Shown here: piece by piece, positions 10,816-20,570 of the stretch
Layout: the number at the start of each line of letters is the position of its first letter
Numbering within the stretch: the stretch's first letter is position 1
Origin: Larix kaempferi
Taxonomy: Eukaryota > Streptophyta > Pinopsida > Pinales > Pinaceae
Assembly: GCA_027924585.1 (NCBI GenBank)
Contig: BSBM01000179.1
Location: 15,296,501 to 15,360,500 of the forward strand
Reading direction: 5' to 3'
DNA length: 64,000 bases
Translations under genes and position numbers: made by a program
Notes under the pieces: model-generated
Database searches by the model: none
Told to the model about the DNA's origin: nothing
What the model saw: the letters and a program-made list of their open reading frames with translations, nothing else

Positions 10816-11378
10816 TTCCCTGAGAAGAAGACATTGTGCAGTGACAGAAACTAGGGTTTCTTGTTTATTGGATTTCTCCCCACAGATTTTGGAAAAGCAG
10901 TAAGGTAGATTGACTCTACTCATTAAGGAGAATCTATCTGTCCAATCAGAATTCAATTCAAAGCACTTTCAATTTTGGCACTAACAATTAGGGTTTCCAC
11001 AAAAATAGGAATTTCTAAAATCTGAAGACATAGCTAGAAGCTCCCTGGAAAAATCGAAGTTTAAAGCTTTGGATCGAGATTTTTGGCTAGGTAAATCTTC
11101 GGGAAACTCAAACCCTAATTCAGGGTCCTCCCTAGTGAATCCGGGAAGACTAAAAGGCATTTCTGAAGGGTGAAACTTTGCAGATCTCAAATTCTAAATA
11201 TACCAGGTTGATCAGCTCATCAAGGCGCATCTTTCTATCCTTTCAGAAAGTTGAAATTCACATTTTGAATTTTTAGGGTTTCTCTGACAAACCCTAATAT
11301 GGGACCACATCCAGTTTTTCAGCAAATCAAGAGGTAAGACCTTTATCTTCTCTATTTCCATTTGAAGTACTCTTTAAG

Positions 11379-12200
11379 ATGTCTCACCACACCAAGCTTG
11401 AGAATAATCTTAAAGGGGCTGATAACTTCCGAGCCTGGAAGTATAGGATTGGGTTAATCCTGGAAGAAAATGAATTGGACACCTACATCAGCTCTGAGGT
11501 CCCTATCCCAGAGGATGAAGAGACTGAGGAATTGCATAAGAAGAACTTGGTCAAGGAAAAGAGAATCATTGCTGATTCTATCAAATACCATCTCATACCA
11601 CATGTGTCATCTCTAAAGAAACCTAAGGAGATGTTTGACTCTTTGACCAAGCTATTTGAAGGGAAGAACATAAATCGGAAGATGACTCTGTGGAATCAAT
11701 TGAAGGGGTTCAAGCTGTTGAATGGAGAGACCATTCAATCTTATTTCTCTAAAGTCTCTCAAAGCAAGGAACAACTTGAAGCTGTAGATGAAGTGGTGGA
11801 GAATGGAGAAATTGTGATGACCACTCTGAATGGCCTACCTAGGTCATGGGATTCCTTTATACAAGGAATATGTGCAAGAAGGAAATTGATCTCTTTCAGT
11901 AGACTGTGGGAGGAGTGTTCACAAGAAGAGGATAGCTTTGTAGCCTGAGAAGAAAAGATGGGAATTGAAGACCAGGTTCTCACAACTCACACCAAAAGAA
12001 GCAAGCCGAAGAGAGAGCCATCTCATAACAAGAGATCTTCACACCACCATTACCATAAAGATAAGAAAGATCTCAGGTGCTTCACATGCAATGAGAAGGG
12101 ACACTTTGTTGCAGATTGTCCCAAGAAGAAGAAAGACAACAACTTCAACAACAAGAAGAAGAACAACAAAAGAAGATATCATGCTCATGCTGCAGAAAAT
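11379..12200 (+). pseudogene. copia-1 gag with CCHC zinc knuckle
   Basis: The start MSHHTKLENNLKGADNF opens a UBN2/copia-type gag: FRAWKYRIGLILEE, then a helical capsid-like region with GKNINRKMTLWNQLKGF, SYFSKVSQSKEQL and TLNGLPRSWDSFIQGI. After 189 codons a TGA (11946-11948) interrupts the frame; the same frame continues with KRSKPKREPS and the knuckle CFTCNEKGHFVADC (12078-12119), a perfect CX2CX4HX4C. The TGA is consistent with CGA (Arg) mutated by C to T. The protein would form the virus-like particle in the cytoplasm. The leader between PBS and ATG is about 560 bp. Confidence 0.9.
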
Positions 12201-12680
12201 GATGAACCTCCCAAGAAGAAGGATAGAGTAGAAAGTGATGATGATGACTCATCAAGCGAAGAAGAGTATGTTATAATCTCTACTCTCACAGGTACTATCT
12301 CTCATGGTTGTAATGATTGGCTTATTGACAGTGGGGCTTCCAAACACATGACTCGGTTTAAAGAATCTTTTGTAAATCTATCCGAACACGAGTCACCCCA
12401 TAAGGTGAAACTTGGGGATGACTATCAATATCCTATCAAAGGAAGTGGTGAAGCCTCCTATAACCTAGACTCTGGAAAGTCTTTGAAGATGAAAGAAGTT
12501 CTTTATGTACCTGGGCTCAAGAAGAACCTACTCTCCATATCTGCATTGGATGCAAAAGGCATGAGGGTTGCATTTGTAGATGGTCAAGTTCTAATGTGGC
12601 CAAAAGGTAAAACTATAGATGATGCAATGGTAATTGGAGAGAAAGAGGGAGGATTGTATCAATTGAAGGGACAACCTTAA
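12201..12680 (+). pseudogene. copia-1 protease
   Basis: In frame with gag after a basic and acidic linker. The retropepsin core is WLIDSGASKHMT, with the active-site D-S-G codons at 12327-12335, followed by VKLGDDYQYPIKGSGEA and VLYVPGLKKNLLSISAL, the usual copia continuation. A TAA at 12678-12680 ends the frame just before the GAG pre-integrase region and fits CAA (Gln) to TAA. It would process the polyprotein in the particle. Confidence 0.88.
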
Positions 12681-13943
12681 CATGCCATGGTACATGAATC
12701 CATGGAGCCAAGTGAACTTTGGCATAGAAGGCTTGCTCATGTGCACTATAGAGCACTACCAATTGCGAGCAAAGCTGTAGAGGGTCTTCCTGAAATCAAG
12801 ACCAAACATGAAGGTGTTTGCAAAGGATGTGCAAAAGGAAAGAACATAAAGAAGGCATTTCCAAGCAGTGAAAGGAAGGAAAAAGGAATCTTGGAAATCA
12901 TCCACTCTGATGTATGCGGTCCGATGTAATCCAGTTCTCTAAGTGGGTATGTTTACTATGTCTCTTTCATTGATGAATTCTCCAGGAAGATTTGGGTTTA
13001 CTTATTGAAGAACAAAGACGAAGTGTTTGATAAGTTCAAGGAATTCAAAACCTTGATGGAGAACCAAACTGATAAGAAGATCAAAACATTCAGATCCGAC
13101 AATGGCGGAGAATTCTCTTCAGGAGATTTCAAGAAGTTATGCAGTGATTCAGAGATTAAGAGGGAGTTGACTACTCCTTACAATCCACAACAGAATGGAG
13201 TTGCAGAAAGGAAGAATCGAACAATCATGGAAGTAGCACGGGCAATGCTACATGACCAAGATCTACCTATGCATCTATGGGCAGAAGCAGCTAGGACAGC
13301 TGTATATGTGCAGAACAGAACACCCCACAAGATATTCGACAACAAGACACTAGAAGAGGTCTTCTCTGGTAAGAAACCTAAAGTCAGCCACCTCAGAATA
13401 TTTGGTTGTCCCGTATACACACATGTCCCAAAGGACAAGAGGACCAAGCTAGATCCTTCAGGAAAGAAGGGTATCTTTGTGGGTTACAGTGAAAGCTCGA
13501 AGGCTTACAAAATATACTTTTCAGGGTTCAAGAAGATTGATGTCAATAGAGACGTAACATTTGATGAAAACTCAACATTCATCAAATCAAGGAAGACACC
13601 TGTTGAAGATCATGAAGAACCAAAGGAAACCAAATTTCAAGACACTACCATGACTGAAGCAATTCCAGATGCTGATCGTGAAATCGAAGATCTGCAAGAA
13701 CCTATAGATCCACCTCGTGAGAAGGACTCTCACAAACGGAAACCTGCATGGGATAGAGAGCTCATTCAAGATGTAGAAAGATATGGCATTCCAGAAGAAG
13801 AACACAAAGCAAAGAATAGAACTAGATCACATACCAGCTATGTTGCTTTACTCTATGATATCATGAACAAAGAAGCTTCCAATTATGAAGAAGCAGCGGA
13901 AAAGAAAGAATGGAAGGATGCCATGCTTGAGGAATACCAATAA
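12681..13943 (+). pseudogene. copia-1 integrase
   Basis: The GAG pre-integrase zinc-binding region is visible as ELWHRRLAHVHYRAL followed by GVCKGCAKGKN (HX..H..CX2C). A TAA at 12927-12929, in the GPM* context, interrupts it. The same frame resumes with YYVSFIDEFSRKIWVY (first catalytic Asp region), KTFRSDNGGEFSS (second Asp) and YNPQQNGVAERKNRTIMEVARAML (Glu), so all three acidic positions survive. The C-terminal part contains the HLRIFGCPVYTHVP and KGIFVGYSESSKAYKIY copia motifs. A TAA at 13941-13943 separates it from RT. It would insert the cDNA into nuclear DNA. Confidence 0.9.
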
Positions 13944-15388
13944 ATAATAAAGAATGATGTTTGGGATGTTGTCCCAAGACCTAAAGGGAAGTCTGTTGGG
14001 ACTTCCAAATGGATCTACAAGATCAAACATGCTGCAGATGGCGGCATCGAGAAATACAAAGCAATATTTGTAGCTCGTGGCTTCTCCCAGAAAGAAGGGA
14101 TTGATTATGAAGAAAATTTTGCTCCTGTAGCCAGGTACACTTCCATCAGATCAATACTTGCTCTGGCTGCAGTGATGAAATGGAAGATACACCAGATGGA
14201 TGTCAAGACTGCTTTCTTGAATGGTGTAGTCAATTAGGAAGTGTATGTGGAGCAACCACTTGGTTTTGAGACACATGACATGAAGTTATATGTGTGCAGA
14301 TTGAAGAAAGCCTTGTATGGCTTGAAGCAAGCTCCTAGGACTTGGTATGGTAGGATGGATAGTTTTCTATCCAGTTTGGGCTTTACCAAGAGTAAAGCGG
14401 ATTCCAACCTTTACTACAAGGTTGAGGAAGGCAATCTTGTGATACTACTCCTGTACGTGGATGACCTGTTTGTTATAGGTAATGATAGTTTGATTGATGA
14501 TAACAACAGGAAGCTTGCTGCCAAGTTCGAGATGAAGGACTTGGGGATGATGCACTATTTTCTAGGCATGGAGGTGTGGTAGAGTGCAGATGGAATCTTC
14601 CTTGGACAAGGGAAGTATGCAGTAGAGATCCTGAAGAGGTTTGGGATGATGGACTGCAAAGCCATGGCCACACCTATGGCATCAAACCTAAAGCTTCTAT
14701 GTGATGCTTCATCTGATCTGGTTGATGTCACTATGTATCGTCAGATGATTGGGTCCTTGATGTACTTGACGAACATGAGACCAGACATTTTCTTCGCGGT
14801 GAACACATTGAGCCAGTTCTTGACGGATCCCAGAGGTGTTCACCTGGTTGCTGTAAACCATATTCTGAGGTACCTGAAGGGTACGATTGATTATGGGCTC
14901 AAGTATGATGCAAATCAAAAGTTTAACCTGCAGGGTTATGTTGATTCAGATTGGGCAGGTAGTGCTGTAGATAGGAAGAGCACATCTGGGTGTTGCTTCA
15001 GTATGGGATCAGGTGTGATCTCTTGGTTTAGAAGGAAGCAGTCCTGTGTAGCACTGAGTACAGCCGAAGCAGAGTATGTTGTAGCTTGTTCGGCTAGTTG
15101 TGAGGCAGTATGGCTAAGGAAGCTACTATCTGAGTTATTTGATCTACCGTTGGAGGCTACTGATATCTTCTGTGATAACCAGAGTTGTGTGAAGCTGTCT
15201 GAGAACCCGGTTTCCATGCCAGATCGAAACACATAGATATCAAATATCACTATATCAGGGATATGGTGCAGAGAAGAGCAGTGAAGCTCCTGTATGTTGC
15301 AATGGATGAGCAGATTGTACATGTGCTGACGAAATCACTAGCCAGAGTGAAGTTTGGGTACTTCAGAGAGAGGCTTGGTGTTCTTTAG
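13944..15388 (+). pseudogene. copia-1 reverse transcriptase and RNase H
   Basis: The same frame encodes NDVWDVVPRPKGKS, KWIYKIKHAADG, the QMDVKTAFLNG block, [18 protein letters not shown], and the catalytic LLYVDDLFVIGN (YVDD codons 14454-14465), followed by the KDLGMMHYFLGMEV motif. RNase H follows: GYVDSDWAGSAVDRKSTSG, ALSTAEAEYVVACSASCEAVW and IFCDNQSCVKLSENP. Stops lie at 14235-14237 and 14580-14582 (both TAG, both compatible with CAG to TAG). A one-base deletion near 15225 shifts the last part, which ends with VKFGYFRERLGVL and a stop at about 15388. Confidence 0.9.
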
Positions 15389-15509
15389 ATGGATGACACT
15401 TCGAGGAAGAAGTGATGGAGACATTTGTTGGAGCCATTCCAAGCATGGTGAGAGGAGGATCCTTCCATAGCTATGGATGTAAGCACTGGATGATGAGCAT
15501 CAGGACGAT

Positions 15510-15960
15510 GCTCCAGTTACTGCTTTGTATATGAATCATGTTGGATGCTGGATATGATCAGTTGGATCATTTATATGTATGTATGCATCATGTTGGATGT
15601 TGGATATGATCAGTTGGATCATGTGTATGTATCTGTAGATGTATCAGGTGGATACATTGTATGATCAGGTAGATCATGTATGTTGATATGTATCAGGTAT
15701 GATCAGGTGGATCGTGTACTTGTATATGTATCAGGTGGATACATTGTATGATCAGGTAGATCATGTATGATGATATGTATCAGGCAGATATTGTGTATGC
15801 ATCAGGTGGATGAATTGTATGATCAGGATGATCATGGATGATGAGCTTCAAGATGTTGCTCCAGATAACATGTGTCAGGATGATGTAGTGATGATGATCA
15901 AGATGATCATGTGATGATGTACATTAGGATGATGTATGGTGAGTATCAGGTTGATACTCC
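15510..15960 (+). repeat. degenerate GATCAGGTGGATC-type tandem array
   Basis: Between pol and the 3' LTR of copia-1 lies an irregular array built on TGTATCAGGTGGATACATTGT and GATCAGGTAGATCATGTATG. Many units are imperfect palindromes around GATC. Unit length varies between about 35 and 75 bp. It is non-coding on both strands. Confidence 0.7.
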
Positions 15961-15988
15961 GCGGCCATGGACAGGTTGTGCAGATAAG

Positions 15989-16590
15989 CATATAATAGCG
16001 CCCTGGGAGATTTGCAGTTACTCTTTTGAGGTTTTTCCTATGGCATATAATAGCGCCCTGGGATATCTAGAAAATGCTCTTTCGAGGTTCTGCTTTGGGA
16101 GGACATATAATAGTGCCCTGGTAGGTTTGCAGATTCTCTTGCTATGTTTTTCTGTTGGCATATAATAGCTCCCCGGGAGATCTGGAAAATGCTCTTTCGA
16201 GGTTTTATCCTATGGCATATAATAGCGCCCTGGGAGATCCGATGGGTTGGGATGTGTTCCCGTAATAAGTCCTGGGATGCTCTTTCGAGGTTTTGCCATG
16301 ACCACATGTAATTTTTTCCCTGGGAGATCTGATAGGTTGAGCCATGTGCTCGTAATCAGTCCTGGGATGCTCTTGCGAGGTTTTGTGGTGACCACATGTA
16401 ATTTGTGCCTTGGGAGATCTGATAGGTTGAGCTGTGTGCTTGTAATCAGTCCTGGGATTCTCTTTCAAGGTTTTGTGGTGGGGTCACATGTAATAGCTCC
16501 CTGGGAGATCCGATAGGTTGGGCTGTGTGCCCATAATAAGTCATGGGATGCTCTTGCGAGGTTTTGTGATGCACGCAATAAGTCCTGAGG
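15989..16590 (+). repeat. tandem array CATATAATAG...CCCTGGGAGAT, 55-92 bp units
   Basis: Nine or so copies start at 15989, 16044, 16104, 16159, 16216, 16303, 16393 and 16485, with a broken copy after that. The early units are 55-60 bp and the later units 87-92 bp, because an inner segment with GTAATAAGTCCTGGGATG was added. Each carries CCCTGGGAGAT and GCTCTTTCGAGGTTTTG. It lies in the 3' non-coding part of copia-1. ORFs across it are repeat artefacts. Confidence 0.8.
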
Positions 16591-16803
16591 ATTCCACACT
16601 ATGGCCAGTGATGATGAAGACCTGCAGGTGGTGGGCCTACATCCAGTATGAAAAAGGACTGGTTCTGTAGAACTTCCTATGATGAGTAGATTCAGAGATT
16701 GACTGAGATAGCAGCAACAGTGATGATGACGATGATTCGTTGATGATGATCCAGAGAAGAAGACTTGTGCTAGCAGATCTGTGTCGAGAAATACCTTCCT
16801 AGT

Positions 16804-16813
16804 TAAGAGGGAG
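16804..16813 (+). other. copia-1 polypurine tract
   Basis: TAAGAGGGAG directly precedes the 3' LTR start (16814), the expected site for plus-strand priming. Confidence 0.8.
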
Positions 16814-17385
16814 TGTTGATGTATATGTAACTTCGAAATGTATTACATCTATGTATATTGTAATCCTATAGAGATGTGTTATTCCTCTATAAGGAACTGT
16901 CGTCATGTGTATTGACAAGTGTCGCAACTTGCCAATGGGTTATTAGACCACCATGTGCGGGGTTGGCCCTGATTAAATTAGCCATGGGTTATTATATTGA
17001 GCTAGAAAACTCGGCCCCATTAGTTTATTGGGCAGGACAGGACAAGTATAAATAGAGATCGGGAGATCTCTATTTGATCACTTCAGAACTCACACTTCTA
17101 TCACTCAGAAAGTGGCGCACATGTGAGGAGGAAGATCAGCTGCTAGTTGAAGACTATCTCTATGTACTTGGGTTGTACTTTGGTTGTATCATTTCTCTAT
17201 CTATCTCTAAGCAAGTTGTGGGGTTTTTCACCTTTATGGTTTTCCCCAGTGAAACTCTGTGTGTCTATTGTCTCATGTGATTGCTTGGTGTGATTGATAT
17301 GCATTGTTATACTTGATATGCTATACATGTTATTCTCTCAGTAAAGATCCTAGAGTGTATGTGAATAAATGCTCAAAAATTAACA
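16814..17385 (+). repeat. copia-1 3' LTR
   Basis: 572 bp, same ends as the 5' LTR. It lacks about 9 bp present near 10333 in the 5' LTR (GTGTCGTAG region). The target duplication TATGT follows at 17386-17390. Confidence 0.95.
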
Positions 17386-17390
17386 TATGT

Positions 17391-18579
17391 AAATATGTTG
17401 TTGTTATGCCATGTTGAATGTTGGATACAGGTTAGATGTAAGGATGGATAATGCTACAGTTTCCCATTGGGTTTTTGATGCATGAATCTGCCTACCTGTT
17501 CCATTTACCATGCCCTTTCACCTCCACATACTTGTATTTATACTTGGTACTTATGTGTATGCTTGAAGAATAGGGTAAGCCCTGCTTCCACTCCTCACTC
17601 TGCCTAGGAGAAACCGGTGCATAAAATCCAATCTATTTGTGGTTCATGTTTCATCTCTGGTGTTCATGTAGTATGCTTATGATATTTGTAATTCCCTTCG
17701 AAAATGCCTTGAATTGTCCTTGGAAGAATTGTGGCTAATTCTAGTAAATGTACAGGACCACTCCAGCCAGGATTTGGATAAAGGATGGATACTCGGTGGA
17801 TCAGATGAAGGAGAGAAGACTTGGAAGAAGTGGAGCAGAGCCTTGCAGAAGGTCAATAGGCACATTAAGGGAGTTATAGACCATAGTTTTAGTTGGAAAA
17901 ATTACTAGGTGAGAGTGCCCATATTGGGTGGAGTATCATACCAGTGGATAAATCTCTCCAAGAGCTTTCCAACGGTACCGAACTTTCCCAATTTGGCCCA
18001 AGGATGGAGAAGTTATCACCCTTAGATGTTGCCTTAGAAGCTTGCTGGAGTAGGGGTCTTTGGTCCTGACGTTTCCACATCCACAAGGGCCTTTCCGCAT
18101 GCACAATGTTGATCGCAGATTGCGGAGGTCGAGGACCAACCATTGGTGGAATATGTAATTCTACATTTCTGCATCCACAATGCGGAATGCAAAATGCAGA
18201 TTGTGGGAGGTAAAATCCCCCCGAAATCGAAATATGGATTTCTGCAATTCCGCATCCACAAGCGGGTTGCGGATAGAGGATTGTGGGAGGTAACTTTCGT
18301 CGGGATAGTAATTTGTGGAATATGACTTCCAGGTTTCGCATGAGGATTGTGGAAGTCGGAAGCACAATTTCGATACAGAGTTTGTTTTGGATATCCGAGT
18401 TCCAAGTTACGCATGCAGACTATAGAATGCGGAAAGGCAGATTGCGGATCCGCAATGGTGGATTGTGGATCTGAGCCCATTGCGGCTGTGTGTGAAATTG
18501 GAAGAAATTGAAAAAAAAAAATGTAATAGAGGTCTCCCATGGCCTCTGAAGGCCATCAAAGAGGTCAAGGAACGTGACA
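17391..18579 (+). repeat. gypsy B LTR, right part
   Basis: Continuation of the sequence interrupted by copia-1. It ends AACGTGACA at 18579, followed by AAA and a PBS-like site. No coding sequence is recognised; short frames such as 17714-17908 have no domain. A minisatellite fills 18060-18480. See the left part for the argument that both form one LTR. Confidence 0.45.
18060..18480. repeat. diverged minisatellite of about 80 bp, GCGGATTGTGG-rich
   Basis: Recurring blocks are GCATCCACAATGCGG / GCATCCACAAGCGGG and GATTGTGGGAGGTAA, at about 18095, 18169, 18251, 18336 and 18410. The spacing is near 80 bp with much divergence. The array lies just before the presumed LTR end. The several overlapping frames on both strands here are by-products of the repeat. 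Confidence 0.65.
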
Positions 18580-18582
18580 AAA

Positions 18583-18594
18583 TGGTATCATAGC
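18583..18594 (+). other. PBS-like site of gypsy B
   Basis: TGGTATCATAGC differs from the tRNA-Met primer site TGGTATCAGAGC at one base. It sits three bases after the presumed LTR end. Confidence 0.6.
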
Positions 18595-20570
18595 TTCAAT
18601 TACAACACCGGGGCTGCTTTAGGGCCAAAGCATGAGTTGCATGCATATGAACTAGGTGAGATGAAGTTGTTGTAGTGCTAAAGAGAAGCTAAAGAGAGCT
18701 AGAAAGGCTATACAAGTGGACCAACTATGACATGGACGAAGAATTCCATGCTTTGATGAGGAATTGGAAGGAAAATTCCTTAACCCCTATCTTGCTCTTG
18801 TATTCTATTTTGTGAGCTTTCTATATAGAAATTGATGGCATAGGAATGCTGAGAATTCAAGAGATTAGATGAATGAATTAAATATGTACTAGTGGACTTA
18901 CTGCTATCTATTGAATAGTGCATGTACATGGTGTTGCATTTTGGTGAAGCTAGTGAAGTTTACATATCCAATGAGCCACTAATGACAACTGTTGTGATTG
19001 AAACATGGTTGAAGATGTGGATGGTACTATTGCATGTGACCAGCAACCTTACGAAGAAAGGTTGGTGCAGCATATCTGTGATCATGAGGATTGGTGGAAG
19101 GACTGTGTAGTCCTTGGTAAGAAGCCAAGATGATAAGGTAACATCAAGGATGATAATGGGAACCATGTAGGTATGTTTTATTTGTGCTAATGGTGCAAAT
19201 GTTGAAAGGGGATTGGGTAAGAATCCCTTGAACCATATTTTGTAATCATAGAATGGTATGTAGGTATGGTTGCATGCATTGTGTGAATTCCATACCACCA
19301 TGGTATGGTGAGGTATGGGTAATGGGGACAAGGAGCCTCACACAATGTACTTGTTTAACAATTTAGAATGCATTCATATAAAATATATCATGCCATGTGT
19401 ATGTTAGTTAAGATTTTAATAACTAAGGCAAGTAGGGACTTATAGCCCTGTTATGGCAGTGTTATAGTAGTGCGGCCTAGGTGAGATGGCCATGGTTAGG
19501 GACATATGTGTTGAATGGTAGAATGCATGACATGATAGCATAGTGTGCATGGATCAATATGCATTAACATATTTTGTAAATTGTGATTGCATTGAGTGAC
19601 TGCACACTAAAAGACAATGTAAATGTTCCAAATCTGCATGCATGTGTGTGGGTGCACATGTTGTAATGCATTGCGTGAATGCATGGTTATGGTGCATGTT
19701 GGATTGTCATTAAGTAGTAAATGAAATGATGAATTAATAATCATTCTGAGATCATTTCATGAGCTGCTATGAGTGTAGGATGAAGGCAGTCATGTCGATA
19801 GTCCCCCTTTTTTTTTATAAACGCAATTAGAAAACAGAGAATTGTTGAATGAATGTTATAGATGAAAATGATTATGTTAATTGCTTGAAATAATTGTGAA
19901 TGTTGAAATAGTGAATTCCATGTGAAAGGATGAACATGAATGAATTCATGTGTATGTTGGGCCAGCATGAAAAGTGTGGAATTCTCATGAATAAAACATG
20001 GACTCTCCATGTCAATTGGGTGATTAATTGATTGATTTTAAAGTTTATATTATGCTTGGCCTAACAAGATTTACAATGATGAATTTCATAGGTGAGAATT
20101 AACACAATTGGTTGCAGCAGTTACAAGACAAGTGGTGCTAAAAAACAAAGTGTGGGAAGTTGTGCACATTGACCATGGTAGCAGATCAAAAGCTATTGGA
20201 GTTGGCCGAAAAATCTGCTTCAAACAATTTCCAATACCCAAGACAATCTTGGAAAGATGCTCAGGCTACAAAGACAGCAGAATGAGATTAACCATAGGGC
20301 TTTACAGGACTCTATCTGTCTACAAAGGGAGGTGAAAAACATGCTAGAAACAACCGACAATGGAAGGGGAAGTGGACCAATGTAGAGACATTCATCCACT
20401 CATCCCACTAAGAAACGTTCTAGGTGGGAAGACTCCAAGGAAATTGAGCAAGTAAAGATAAAGAATTCGATGAAATGTTGGAATTGTGGGGGAGAGCATT
20501 GCCTCCGCAATTGCCCAACAAGAAACAACAAGAAAGCTAGCAGCCATGAAGATTTCAAACTGGTGGATCT
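18595..20570 (+). pseudogene. decayed leader and gag relic with zinc knuckle
   Basis: Mostly non-coding and full of stops. Near the end, at 20476-20514, the plus frame reads CWNCGGEHCLRNC, a CX2CX3HX4C knuckle of the type used by some plant gypsy gag proteins (the same spacing occurs in gypsy C, CYDCNGPHTRPNC). Basic residues follow (TRNNKKASS). The frame upstream (20108-20335) is open but has no recognisable domain. It probably belongs to the element whose PBS is at 18583. RT and integrase are absent before the next LTR-like start at about 20571. Confidence 0.5.

Larger units (their letters stand above)
10223..17385 (+). mobile_element. copia-1, complete Ty1/copia retrotransposon
   Basis: It has two LTRs of 581 and 572 bp with TGTTGATG...TTAACA ends and a perfect 5-bp target duplication TATGT (10218-10222 and 17386-17390). 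A tRNA-Met PBS, a single gag-pol reading frame and a purine tract complete it. Domain order is gag, protease, integrase, RT, RNase H, which defines Ty1/copia. The frame has six in-frame stops and a late frameshift, so it is dead. About 1.4 kb between pol and the 3' LTR holds two tandem arrays. The LTRs differ at about 30 positions by eye (roughly 5%), plus an indel near 10333. Confidence 0.95.

Noticed and set aside
15989-16590. Tandem array considered as CRISPR
   Set aside because: Units are long, diverged and without unique spacers, and this is a plant genome within a retrotransposon.
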